Shown here piece after piece: positions 48,428 to 62,200 of a stretch of DNA of 64,000 nt (within the stretch, counting starts at the first letter, position 1; every line of letters begins with the position of its first letter). Below the pieces are notes generated by a model. The model was not told the origin of the DNA, made no database searches, and saw nothing but the letters and a program-made list of their open reading frames with translations. Source of the DNA: Atrina japonica (Eukaryota; Mollusca; Bivalvia; Pterioida; Pinnidae); contig BROG01000077.1 of the NCBI GenBank assembly GCA_030159075.1, positions 1,139,001-1,203,000 on the forward strand. The letters are read 5' to 3'. The position numbers and the translations under genes are program-made.

Positions 48428-48495
48428 AATTGACAGAAACGATATCGTCTTGAGCATTATAACTTTGGTATTATGTTTATAATATTCTTAAATGC
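48428..48495 (+). ncRNA. Hammerhead-family relic (3' half)
   Basis: 'ttgacagaaacgatatcgtc' then 'ttgagcattataactttgg' keeps the GAAA box, an 8-nt palindromic stem III (CGATATCG), the GTC site and stem I 3' strand, but CTGATGA is absent upstream. Confidence 0.45.
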
Positions 48496-48542
48496 ATCGC
48501 CAAAATGTTAGAAAATATTATGCAAATAACAGGAATATGCAA

Positions 48543-48633
48543 TTAACCCTTTCAACCCCAAAGACCATAATAGACTGGTCTAATACAATAGAATAGAGCA
48601 TACCATTAAGTTACTTGGTGGTGAAAGGGTTAA
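48543..48633. mobile_element. 90-bp TTAA-ended mini foldback
   Basis: Starts TTAACCCTTTCAACCCC and ends GGTGAAAGGGTTAA with 'ccataatagactggtctaa' inside. Similar copies occur at 61905-61996, 60471-60550 (one end eroded) and, inverted, near 55155-55205. Confidence 0.75.
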
Positions 48634-48639
48634 CAGGAA

Positions 48640-49900
48640 TAGTGTATCTTAGTGAACAATGGTGATACATGTTCATCTAATCCTTTTATTTGTATATACG
48701 ATACTATTACACTAGGTACATTAGAAATGGATTCTCATTAATCATTATGGTAATATAATGTCATAAAGGCAAAATTTACATAAAACATTGCAAATAGTAT
48801 TTCAACATGTATTTTTTTTTTACCGTAATCACTACATTGTCGCCCATTTTGGAGAATATTTTATGCAATTAACAGGAACTCTTGGTTTAACCTATGTAAT
48901 TAAAAGGAATATTCAACATATAAGAGATAGGAAATGGTTTTGCGTTTTGAGTTCTTATGCAATTAACAGGAATATGCAATTATTAGGTATGCAATTAAGT
49001 GGAATCGACTATACTTTGTAATTTAATAAAACACGTATCTATAATTTGCATAGGCATTTCTATACATCAAAATAAATCTTATATTTAATATTACTTACTT
49101 AATTTAATTTCTAATTTGCCTAATTATGCCACATCCTTATGTTTATAAAAGTTTATATTCTCAAAACAATAAAAACACAATATTATAACAAATTATGTAT
49201 GAATTCAACATGTACCCTAGTATTTATTCAAGTTTTCTGTTCATGTTTATCACAAAGTCGTAAACAAGAAATTATGTATAAAATTGTCACCATATCTGTG
49301 CCACAATTTTTTCCAAAAGACAGCTTAAAGTCAAAATTCATTTTGCATTCAAACTGCATGTATCTCAAGAAATTGCAAACAAATTACTGTTTTTTATGAA
49401 TGGCATTATCTCTGAAAATCTATAATCACTGGTTTTACCGGAACTGAACTTATTATCATTCACTGAAACTTCTTACACCAACTGTAAGACATGGGAATGA
49501 AAAAAACATGGCAGTTTCGTTCTCCAGGCAATTAACAATGTATTGACTTATCACAGTCTTTGTTAGTGTCTCTTTAAAAACAGTCATGAACATAATATTG
49601 TATACATAACTGGCATCACAGTTACTTTATACAGACAACTAAATCATATAGATCTATATAATTACATATTTTAGTACTTATTCCACGATTCCAAGAAATA
49701 AATATCATTTACATCAACATCGTCTTTTCAAAATAGTTTTCAATAGATTTCTGCAAACTTTTAAAGAATGAATGAAAGTCCTTCTTTGTTCTTCTTCATA
49801 CACAAAATAATATTTACATGTATAGCACCATCGTCTCATTTTATATTCATTACACTTTCGGTATAAATTTCTTCATTGATAAAATCCGATGTTGTGTTTA
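48640..49900. other. Intergenic stretch 3' of spatacsin
   Basis: AT-rich, with no gene recognised. Part of it may be the spatacsin 3' UTR, but no clear AATAAA was noted close to the stop codon. Confidence 0.4.
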
Positions 49901-49904
49901 TCAG

Positions 49905-50046
49905 TCTTGAATGAATGATGTTTTATGCCACATTCAACTAACTTCCAGCCACATGGTAGCAGCCAGTTTTTAATGGCGGAGTAGAGAACCCAGTTACAGA
50001 GTACCCGGAAAGAGACCACAGGCCTTCCCAAAGTCAATTGTTTATC
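49905..50046 (-). mobile_element. SINE family 2, 3' part, abutting the spatacsin stop
   Basis: On the - strand 'tgataaacaattgacttt', 'ggaaggcctgtggtctcttt', 'ccgggtactctgtaactggg', 'attaaaaactggctgctacc' and 'gaatgtggcataaaac' match 53575-53700. The SINE-like match begins at, or within, the TGA stop codon of spatacsin. Confidence 0.75.
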
Positions 50047-50228
50047 AAGAGATTGTAGATAAAATATCTTGTACATAACTGGCATAGTCTTTTTTCTGTA
50101 ATGTTTGCACCAGGTCCTTGATACCTAGTTCCTGAGCCATTTGTAATTGCATTTGAATGTCTTTACAATAAGATATAAATCTTTTCAAGTGTGCTGGGTT
50201 GTAAGTTTTATTCCCCGTTTGCTGCAAT
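50045..50228 (-). CDS. SPG11: Spatacsin last exon and stop
   Basis: Encodes LQQTGNKTYNPAHLKRFISY then YVQDILSTIS and TGA (50047-50045). Acceptor GTTACAG. The stop lies at the border of a SINE fragment. Confidence 0.9.
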
Positions 50229-53200
50229 CTGTAACGAAATGACAGTGTTAGCATAAGTTTATAAGTGAACCCATACAGACTATTAAAGTGGCATTAGCTG
50301 TGTTTTTTCAAAGTTTTTCTTCCTTTATTTCTACTTAGATTGATATACAATAACAAAAATGAGATATACAAAGGTATAAAAATTCTTAAATTCCTATATT
50401 TTGTGAAAATTGCTCGAGAAACACAGGTCTGGCACTTTTTCAGTTATAATTGATAAACTCAACCTTACTATTTGTACATGAATACCACATTGACTCTGAC
50501 CTTAGTTTAAAAAAAATACATACATGATATAGGAATATAATAATTGTTATGTCTGTGTTTTGCTTTTATTTGTAATTGTACATCAAGTACAAGTAATAAA
50601 AGTAGAAAAAAGCAAAATAATTTTTTTTTTGTGAACACGGCTAATGTTCCTTTAATTATTCCTTTATTTATTCAGAAAAATTGAAATTTTTGGTATGTAT
50701 GATTTTGTGAGTAGAAAACCTAAAAAAGGAGTCATTCATCTATGAAAACATGAGAAAAACAATAAAAAAAATGATTTTGTTTACAATGAAACAGTTATAA
50801 TTTCATACTTTTTTTTGTCAAAGAAAAGTAATCTCATATTCTTAAGATCTAGTTTTTTGGAATTTGACTGTAAATTGGCATTACAGTCAATGCATACTTT
50901 GGAGTGAATAATATTAAATTAAAGTCTTTATAAAATGTCATAAACCTAGAAACAAAGTTATTGTTTTGCAAAGAGTACTAATCAAAAACAAATGATAAAA
51001 AATGATAGCTTCTGTCAATAAGATTTCATCAGTTGAGCTCAAATTTGAAATATAATTTTTTTTATATATCTTTATTTCAAACTTGTGGATACACTTATAA
51101 AACTTATTTCATTTTTTATTCAGATTAGAAAGAAAAATGAATACACATAGAAAAAAGCATTTTATTCACTAAAAGTAAAAATTATTTAAATATCACTTTC
51201 CTTACCATGAAAATTACAACAATCTCTTAAAGAACCCTCAGGTCAAGTTGGCAAAAACCAAAGCTTACCTTTCAATGGACTCGCATATCAGTTTGGGAGT
51301 CAATTTTATATGATTTTTAAACTCTTGTAAGTATCGGAAATCCCCATTGATGATGACATTATGACATAAGGCACTAGGCCAATTGTTTTTACTGTTGTAG
51401 CTCTCGCTGACAATCAAAGACTAAATAAAATGAAAAGAAATGTAAATTATCAAAACATCATGAAAGTTTAACATTTTTGTAGAGTATAAAAGAATTGTGG
51501 TAAAAATTGAAAAAGATATTTTGTCACTCTCTTTTTTACAAAAAAAATGAGATTACCAAAAGAAAAAACGATTTGTCTAAGCTGACAAAAAGTCTTATTA
51601 TCTCAACATATGTCCTTGTACAATCCAAGGATTGAACACATGGTGCACAGGTGAGAATCCAAGGTACTCTGATGACAACCCAGAATAAAGTACTAACCAC
51701 TACCCAAACACCAAATAAAAGTAACTTTAGGAATTAAAATTAGAAAACTGCCATTTCCATTTTCATGATATGATAAACCGTTGTTTTGAAGTTATAGAAA
51801 ATTATTATCAAATGATAAATATGTTCTGTATAAGAACCTGAAAGAATAAAATCAATTTCTTTTGGAAAAGAAGTTATTTTTTCAGTTTATGAAAAGAGAC
51901 AGTAGAGGGTCAATATCTGTGACATCCATGTTCAAGGTCATATATAGGATAATCTATCTAACCAAAGTTAATGATGTCATAATTTTCTCTTTGAAACTGC
52001 ATACTATTGTGACGAACGTAACGGAACAGAGCAACTAAAGGATGACCTATTTTCACCTAGTTATAATTAAACCTAATGTTTTACAACACTTACCTCAAGG
52101 AAGTTTGGATGCGATGTTATAAACTTGTTGACAGCCTCTGCTGACAGATGTATGACCTTGACACCAGTCATAAGAAATTGCAGTTGGAGTGCCACCAGTC
52201 GGGCCTGCCGGGCACACACCTGGGCATGCCTCAAGCAGCCCTCCTACAACAAATAAGAAATATTTGTTTACCTTTAAACAGTGTTTGTTTCATTGCTGTT
52301 TTATGCAACAATCAACAACTTTTCAGTTATAGATGATGGCCACTTGTCAATGGTTAAGAAAACCTGGCTTCAAATTAGCTAGGAATAACTTATAGCCATC
52401 TTCAAAAATACTTGCAAACTTCCTTAAATACTGTGTAGAACTTTAATACTGCATGTTGTAATTTTGATGTTCTTCTCCCCCCTGACACGATCATGTTTTT
52501 TAATTCACAGATCAGGAGTATAATAAAAATAACACCTTATCTAAATGTAATAGCTATCCTAACACTAAAAGGGAAATAATGTACACTTAAACAAAATACA
52601 TTATACATACCATATAACAATATAACAAGAGACCAAAACAAGATGTCCCTGTTATCCAAATCCTCACTAAAGGGCGATAATGTGTTATGATGTACATGTA
52701 AATGTAAAGTATCACAAATATACAATAGTCACAAAAGGCTTTATCTGACATCCCAGTCTCTGTCCTATCTTAAATTACCCTCGGAGAAGGGTCATGTAAG
52801 TATAATAATGTTCAAGTCAACAAAATATCATAAATTGACAAGAGGCCCAACAGGCTTTATCTGACATCCCAGTCCCAGCCCTTCTATAGAGGCCTTCATT
52901 ATAGAGTTATGCAAACTCATCATTTTTGTTGTCCTTGTTCTACAGTTGCCACATATCCGTTTTTATGCTACACACAACTCTAAGGCAAAGAGGCAATTTA
53001 CCTTAACTGGTCACATCGCTGACACAACTGATTAATGAATATGTAACTTACTTTGCAGTAACTTTCTGCAGCATCGGAGTAGAAGAGTACAGCTGATTCT
53101 AAAGTTTGTTTTGTCTCTGTATGACTGTCTGTATAAAAGATATTAGATATTAGGCTTAATGTTTACATCATCAAATACTGCTGGTTTCAGCCTGTTTGTA

Positions 53201-56200
53201 ATGAATTTATAAATACAGTGGAACCCATCTCTCATGAAAGACCACCTGTGTTTTAAGATCACATTCTGAAAACCACCTGGTTAAATAGTCATTTAGATAA
53301 AACCTCTTTTGAGAAATCACCTGTCTTGAGAAACCACATTTCAGTGGCAGATAGGGTGGTCTCTAAAGACAGGCTCCAGTGTATTTGTATTTATCTAAAG
53401 GTTGTTTAATCAAATGGTTTTCAAAATGCAGTCTCAAAAGACAGGTGCTCTTTTATCAAAGTAGTTTATTATGTCAGGTTCCACTGTATTAGGAATATGG
53501 ACATTAGAAATAAGATCAACCTATGTCTGGATACCTGCTTAGTATTATACATGTTATATTCGAAGTGAATTTTGAATAGGGTTTCACGCCACATTCAACA
53601 ATTTTTCAGTAATATGGTGGCAGCCAGTTTTTAATGGGAGAAGAGAATGTACCTGGGAAGAGACCACCAGTTTTCCGCAAGTAAATTGGCAAACTTTATC
53701 ACTAAAATCAGCTTAGGTTTTAGTGGGCCTCAAACCTGTGCTGACCAGAAGTGAGAGACTTCATGGTTCAAATTGTGATGCTCTAACCATTCTGCCATGG
53801 AGGCCCCCACGTGAAGTGTAAAAAGAATTATAAAAAGTTTCATTTTAGCGGCGGTATGCAGACAAATTGATAACGATAACCAAAGACTTGGTACAATTCA
53901 ACCTAACATTGGTTCAGAGTATTTATTCAAATACTACTGCTCACTACTTGTCTTTAAGTATACATTCTTGTGGATTCTTTTTTAAAAACACAATTTTTCA
54001 TTCAAATTTCATATTTTTCTGAAAAATTTTCTGGCTCTAAGATTAGAAATAAATTTTGATAACCTATTGATACAATTATACAAAGCAACAAGTACCTAGG
54101 GGAATGTCTTTGAGGACAGCAAGTGCTTGTTGAGCTCTTTTTTCTAGAATCATGGCAATCTCTCTGTGCATCATAAAGTTATGTGTCACCATGTCAAATG
54201 TCTCTCTATCACCTGGGTGATACCTCTTCAAGTAATCAAGAATGGCAAGCTTGAAACTCTTTTCCTGAAGAAAAAAATATTGTGTAAATATCAAAGGCAA
54301 TGACATATATACATGTAAATGAAGATATATAACCAATCAAGTCATTTTTAATCTTTACTATTTTTTTTAAAAGTACAACTGACTACACCGTACCATTTTT
54401 ACCAAGTTAACATAAAGCTTGTTTCCTAAATATAAAGTAAAACCTGCTTTAGTGACCACCTGTGTATAAAGACCACTTGGTTATAAAGACGAATAGTACC
54501 ATTTGTGTACAAATCAACCTCTATATAATGACCACCTCCCTTTTAAGACTGGTTTTCTTATGACACTAAGGAGGCTGTTTTATACAAGTTTCACTGTAAA
54601 ATTAAAAATCCTTTGCTTGCCTTGTTAAGGATACTAGCTACATGGGCAAAATGGCGATTGTTCCTCCTTCTCACACTTGCACCTATTCATCATCATTGAA
54701 ATTATTCTCCCACTCAAAGAGAGATTACTCAAACAACTAGTAGGGCATGTGTCAAAATATGTTCATAATTACCAACTGAATTTCTGGTTAAAGTTGTCTT
54801 AAAAGATAAGAAAATCTCTTCCAGAAAAATGTGTATTTTCCAGCATAAAGTGTGGGAATACAAAAGTTGAATCTCAAAGTCTTGTATTTTACAAATGAGA
54901 CCTGACAATCGAGGTTATGTTGACCCATCAATCCCTAAAAATAATGGACTCTTCTGTAAATAAATGACTTAAACAGACCACAAAATAACATGGGAGTGAT
55001 CATTCTGGTTATGTGGGGATTACAAATACCCTTATGTAACCTCCTTTTGTTCTCGAATTTCATTTTTAAGTCTTCATTATTGCTATCATAACCTGCAGGT
55101 TACAGACATTCCTTTCAGCATAGCCTATAAATGGATTACAAGGAATTTCATTATTTTGTGGCCTGTTAGACCAGTCTAAATGTGTCTTTCGGGGTGAATA
55201 GGTTAAAGATCCTTAAGAGGCCTAAATCCATAGTGTCCATGGGCGCATAGGTCAATATTTGTGGCACTTTGACAATAACTGGTGACATGTGACATTATGG
55301 TAAAACAACAGTAACACATACAAAACAAGCTATCTTTAGGTCTACCTTGGTAAAGTGTCACATCAGGATTCAGTCAAAAAGCCAAAATACAGTAAAACTT
55401 GCTTTAGTTACCACCTGTGTATAAAGACCACCTGGTCATAAAACCCTTTTTTTGCTCTCCCCAATAGTACCATCTATGTACAAATCAACCTCCATATAAA
55501 GACTACTTCCCTATTAAGACTGGTTTTGTTGTGTCCCTAAGGAGGCCCTTAGATACAAGTTTTACTGTAATTCCATATATTTTCCAAAACTAGGAATGCA
55601 CAAGTCAAATGTGACTTCATGTATAATTGTAGCTCTATCATTTTTGCTCTCGAAAAACAAATCTGTCATTCTGTTTTATTTTAGACTCATGTTTGTAAAG
55701 ATTGTAAATTAAACTTGATGGGCCAATACAGTGTATGATATGTTTCCAAAAAAGACAAACCTAGGAGGACAAAAAGCATTATACCATTGATAAAATGTTT
55801 TTTGTCCTCCTAGATTTGTCTTTCATGAGTTCAGTTTCCAAAGACTCTATATCTTATTAAATCTGAACATACACTGCGATCTACAAATAAAGAGATAGAG
55901 CTTTGGGATGGCAATAAGGGGGTTTCTGGTTCAAATTTGAGTCCGATCTACTGGTAAGACATTTAGAACAAGAAGTATATGCAGTCTTGTCCAGAAATCT
56001 TCAGAGTCATATGTAATCTGACTTTTATCTCTCAGTATTGCTTCACCATGTTTACTTTGATTTAAATATGTACTATCTTGTCTCCATCTGCCATACCTAG
56101 TTCGGAAGCCATCTTTGTTTCCCAATTTTTGTTTGTTTGATTGTTGCTTTACATCCCGTCAAAAATTGTTCACTTTAGGTGAAGTGCTACAATTATTGGT

Positions 56201-59200
56201 CCTTGCTATGAACTGATGCCAATGCAGTGAGAGTTTTTTTTAAATGTCATCCCTTCCGTGACACAGGACCTCAGTTTTAAGTCTGATTCAAAAGACTTGT
56301 GACTTTCCCTCCCTATCCCCAGCACTCGGTGAAGGAACAGTCACTACCAGTTTTAGAGTCCCTATCCCCAGCTCTTGGTGAAGGAACAGTCACTACCAGT
56401 TTTAGAGTCCCTATCCCCAGCACTTGGTGAAGGAACAGTCACTACCAGTTTTAGAGTCCCTATCCCCAGCACTTGGTGAAGGAACAGTCACTACCAGTTT
56501 TAGAGTCCCTATCCCCAGCACTTAGTGAAGGAACAGTCACTACCAGTTTTAGAGTCCCTATCCCCAGCACTTGGTGAAGGAACAGTCACTACCAGTTTTA
56601 GAGTCCCTATCCCCAGCACTTGGTGAAGGAACAGTCACTACCAGTTTTAGAGTCCCTATCCCCCCAGCACTTGGTGAAGGAACAGTCACTACCAGTTTTA
56701 GAGTCCCTATCCCCAGCACTTGGTGAAGGAACAGTCACTACCAGTTTTAGAGTCCCTATCCCCAGCACTTGGTGAAGGAACAGTCACTACCAGTTTTAGA
56801 GTCCCTATCCCCAGCACTTGGTGAAGGAACAGTCACTACCAGTTTTAGAGTCCCTATCCCCAGCACTTGGTGAAGGAACAGTCACTACCAGTTTTAGAGT
56901 CCCTATCCCAGCACTTGGTGAAGGAACAAGTCACTACCAGTTTTAGAGTCCCTATAGAGTCCCCCAGCACTTGGTGAAGGAACAGTCACTACCATTTTTA
57001 GAGTCCCTATCCCCAGCACTTGGTGAAGGAACAGTCACTACCAGTTTTAGAGTCCCTATCCCCCAGCACTTGGTGAAGGAACAGTCACTACCAGTTTTAG
57101 AGTCCCTATCCCCAGCACTTGGTGAAGGAACAGTCACACTACCAGTTTTAGAGTCCCTATCCCCAGCACTTGGTGAAGGAACAGTCACTACCAGTTTTAG
57201 AGTCCCTATCCCAGCACTTGGTGAAGGAACAGTCACTACCAGTTTTAGAGTCCCTATCCCCAGCACTTAGTGAAGGAACAGTCACTACCAGTTTTTAGAG
57301 TCCCTATCCCCAGCACTTGGTGAAGGAACAGTCACTACCAGTTTTAGAGTCCCTATCCCCAGCACTTGGTGAAGGAACAGTCACTACCAGTTTTTAGAGT
57401 CCCTATCCCCAGCACTTGGTGAAGGAACAGTCACTACCAGTTTTAGAGTCCCTATCCCAGCACTTGGTGAAGGAACAGTCACTACCAGTTTTAGAGTCCC
57501 TATCCCCAGCACTTGGTGAAGGAACAGTCACTACCAGTTTTAGAGTCCCTATCCCCAGCACTTGGTGAAGGAACAGTCACTACCAGTTTTAGAGTCTTTG
57601 ATATGACCCAGAACAGTGAATTAAATTGAGACCTTCCCCTTGTGAGTGGAACACTCTACCACAAGACCACTGCAAGTAAATATATATCTTTTTTATTGCC
57701 ACCAATACTGAGCTTTGATCAAATACTCACCTTGCCTACTCCTTTCTTCAATAAAAGGTGAAAACAATCATTCTGTTTCAGAGAATCAAAAATAAATGTC
57801 ATCTCGTTGTATCTACCGATTCCTATCAGCAGATGAACCTATATAAAGATACGTAATTACAGTACAAATGTCTTTTCTATATGTATACCAATTCCTGTAA
57901 ATAAACTTAGATTAACATACAAACTTCAAATATCATCTCAATGTATCTTCAAAACCTTTCAGTATATGAAATTAAACTTGTGTTATCAAATAATTTTGAT
58001 GTTTTCTGGTGAATATGTTTGCTTATCCTAAACAAATCTGAAGCACATTATCCACCTGTCATATCTATAACCCACTACATAAAATGTTTTTAAAAATTCA
58101 TAAAATACTCAACAGGGAATGCTTACTTCTCCATGGCATCTTATCCCACCTCTGGATTTCCAAAGGTCTATGTGAGTCCAATATCACCAGATTTGTGAAT
58201 GTATAATGGACGTCCTGTAGATTTTTACTTTGGTATCTGAGATTTTATATTGCAAATAGAACTCTTTTTCAAGCAACATCCAATACATTTTAGAGAATTA
58301 ATTATCAGAGAAATTATATTTAACAAAATTAAAGACATTATGACTTACCATAAATGAAAATTGCTCCATTTGCTGAAGACAGGCTGTAAGTACTCGTGCT
58401 GCCCTTAAAACATTGGAAATCCCCTCCATGTTACAAGCTGTTGAGTGACACTGATGTGACAGGATCAAAAGCTCTGTTTGGATTCCAAGAACTAAAACAT
58501 ACAAATAACCATGACATTTACAAATGTAACATATTATTTCACCAAGTTACAAAAAATGAAGTAACAAATTAAAATGTAATATTACATTTTAGCATTTAAT
58601 ACAAAACATTTTTGTTGCTGTAGGACTAAAAGTAACAGGCAAATATGAGTACCAATACAGAAAAACTTGCAAAAACAAAAACAAAAAAAAACAAAAAACA
58701 ACAACAATAAAAAAAAAACATTCATCAAGTCTAATCACTTTCTGACACAAACCTTGTTAATAAAGTCATGGTTATTTCTTTCTGTTTTTATGTAAAAATA
58801 ATTCCTGAATACTGATCCTTCAAACTTCCACTAACTCTGTGTCCTTATCTCTCAAATTGCAACAAATTTATTACTAAAGGTCAAAGTTCAATTTTATCAA
58901 TGACCTTTGACCTTGTCACCGATTGTTTAATCTGTTTAGCAATCACCATAAAAGATGATGCCTCCATCACCAATAATTCCGAATTTACAACTGATTTAAT
59001 GTTTAAGGTCAAAATGGTCAAAGTTCAAATTAGTCACTGATGACATCTAACCTTGTTACCAAAATGTAGTTGATTTCATGCTCATATCACTTATGATTTT
59101 CAAGTATAACAACATGATAAACAACATATAAACACACAGACAACCACAAATACAGGTAGACATGCACACACAAACATGCTTACAGAGAGACACACATACA

Positions 59201-62200
59201 TGCATGTAAATGCCATGCATGCACACACACACACACACATAAACACATGTATGCACACATTAACACACACATATACAGTGGAATCTCGCTATCTCAAAAT
59301 TCAAAAGACTGCCCTGTTTACTTCAAGATATCCGAATTTCAAGATAACCAAAATTTTCAATTCACAGATTTTATATTCTTATTGGACAACAAATAGACCT
59401 ACTCAGGGTACTGCTTAATTCAAATTGGATTAATAATTAAGCAATTATTAATTACAATTTCATCTTGGCTCATTGACGGAAGCCGATTGTCCCATGTTTT
59501 GCCAGTAAACAAGTAAATTTTAATAATGATTTTAGTGAACAAAATATAAACCTTTAATCACAGATAGTAACTTTGAGATAATAAGTGACATTTTTGTAAT
59601 ATTTTGATCTTTTGAACCAGAAAAATACTTTGAGATAAGCAAAATTTCGAGATAAAAACTTCGAGATATCCAGAACAAAAGTAATATAAATATAAAGTAA
59701 AATAATCGGGACCGACCGTTCGACTTTGACATAACTGGAATTTCAACTCATCCGATTTTGATATAACGAGATTTCACTGTATATAAACACACACATGTAT
59801 ATCACATACACACACACACACACACACAAAGACACACACAATTACACTTACAAATACAAATTAATACATACCATATGGAATCACACACACACACAAACAA
59901 TACTCACCAACACGCAACACACACAACACTCACTAAACACACACGCACTTAAACTTACAAACACATAAGTCATGAATAAATACCATGGTATGGAATCTCC
60001 TCATTGTTTTCACCAAGTGAAGAGACAGCATCCAGCAAGCTGTCCCCAAGCATGGAAGGGTCCGGACATAACTTAACAAACTGAGATGTAATATCTCTCA
60101 TGTTAACAGGATCAAACAGTGTGTCTTCATTTGACTTGCTTTTACCTGAGATAAGAGAAATATGGAGTTTGATTTGCAAATGATCGTTAACAGATATATA
60201 GTTCTAATTACATATTAATATATTTTGATTCCATTTGACATATATTTTGGGAATTTATGTTGTGCTGATATTAGAGGCCATAGTCAGTGAATATTTGATT
60301 GATAAGAAATTGTCCATCCTATCACTTTGACTTAGTCTCAGTTGTAAAGTAGTCCACTGAATAACAGTAAGTATCGCATGTTAAAGGAATCACAAACAAA
60401 CTTTAAAAGAGGAAGTACATATATAGTGAAGTATGTCTTGAGAGACACACGAGTGAATACTGCCATTGACCCTCTCAACACACTACAGACCATAATAGAC
60501 TAGTCCAAAACATGTAAAACAATAGAAAAGATCATACCATTTAGACAAGAAGTGTGTACGAGGTGTCACAGAAATATTTATATCTAAATTTCATGCAGTA
60601 ATCTCCCACTGACTTAGTATTACTCTAGACTGCGTAAATATCAGGGATAATCAAAGTTCCACATATGACCTCACACAAAGATGTATCCTTGTTCATAATA
60701 CAACATCACACCGAGATCAGCGATATATAAAGTACATTGCTGCCGAGACATTATTAACCAGACATACTCTATACTACACTCTTCTACCTTGAGCTTAGCT
60801 CTTCCATCAACGAGATACCAAACACATTTAACATGTTTATGAGGAATATTTGAACCTCATTATTGTTTTTCAATATAAAGACGATGTTTTTGTAATTATA
60901 ACAACTGAATGCTTGTAAGAGTGTATTTACTGTCAACATTGACATATTGACAAAAAGTAGGCCTACACTCTGACATGCATTCAGTAGGGAACTTTTGAGT
61001 TAGCACGGATTACTGTTATAATCCTGCTTTTATTATCCCCAATTAAGTGATTCTAGAAAAATGTTCCTCAGCATTATTTTCTGTTTCGGTAATATAGAGA
61101 TAGCCCCATTAGCGCAATTAGTAAAAGCACCCTGCTACTCTTTGGAAGGTTGTTCACATTTCAGTAATTGGCGTTCAAGTAAATAACCCCCTGTGGTATG
61201 TTTTAAGAGTCTCTAGGATTTCTTTACACAAAATAAAGTTAATGTGCTCAAAGATAAGGATATTTTTTTTATATGTTGCAGGTAAATACTTAATAAAAAC
61301 CAGAGGAACATATGAGGAACAAAATCGAAAAGGCGCGAATAAATGCAGGAATATCACGGTAATCTGGGCTAACTCAAAAGTTCCATATTGTTACTAGTGA
61401 ACCAAAGATCTATTAATAGATATGTTCATTTCATGTGCTAATCTCATATGTTTTACCTGTGGTATTTGCATGCATCACTTTGTAAGCTTCAACAATGGAA
61501 TCACATAAAAATCTTGCCACCTACAAGATACAAAAACAGGAAATGTTTAAGAGGCTTCTTTACGCCATTGAGAGGAGAGCAATTTATGAATAATTTTAAC
61601 ATGTTTAAAGTTCTGAAACTCTGAAAAACGTTGCTGAAAACTCTAGATTCTAGATCTTATTGAAATATCTCTTCATACCAAATTTGGTTCAAATTATATA
61701 GAAAAACCCATTTTATTAGACTGAAACCAAAACATTGTTACTTTGCTGTATATATCTTAGTGATTCAATCTGTCATTAGACAAAAAAACAAGATGGGTCT
61801 GTAAAACACTATATCGTCAGACCATTCTTTTTCATGCATGTCAATAATAGTGACTTCCTGTTTCTTGTTCCGGATACTTTTGGGTATTATTGCTATTTCC
61901 AGTGGTTAACCCTTTCATCCCTACGGACCATAATAGACTGGTCTAAATAATAGAAATAGAACATACCATCTAGATATTTAGGGAGGAAAGGGTTAACTAA
62001 CTAACCATATTAAACCAGTATGTTAATAATTGCAAGTTTTGGTTTGTTTTGTTTACATATAGATTTATTTTGCAAGAACTCTTTAAGTGCCTACAAAATG
62101 GGGTCTCAATAATACCCTTAAAACTAAGACATTTATAAAGAATCTAAATCTGGTAGGCATTGTGAATGTTGGCAAAAACCAAATTCCTCCATGATCTCAT

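Noticed and set aside
56952..57270. Open frames of about 100 codons on both strands with repeated peptides
   Set aside because: They lie in the 49-bp minisatellite, where the unit length is not a multiple of 3 and indels shift the frame; they are open only by lack of stops in the unit.
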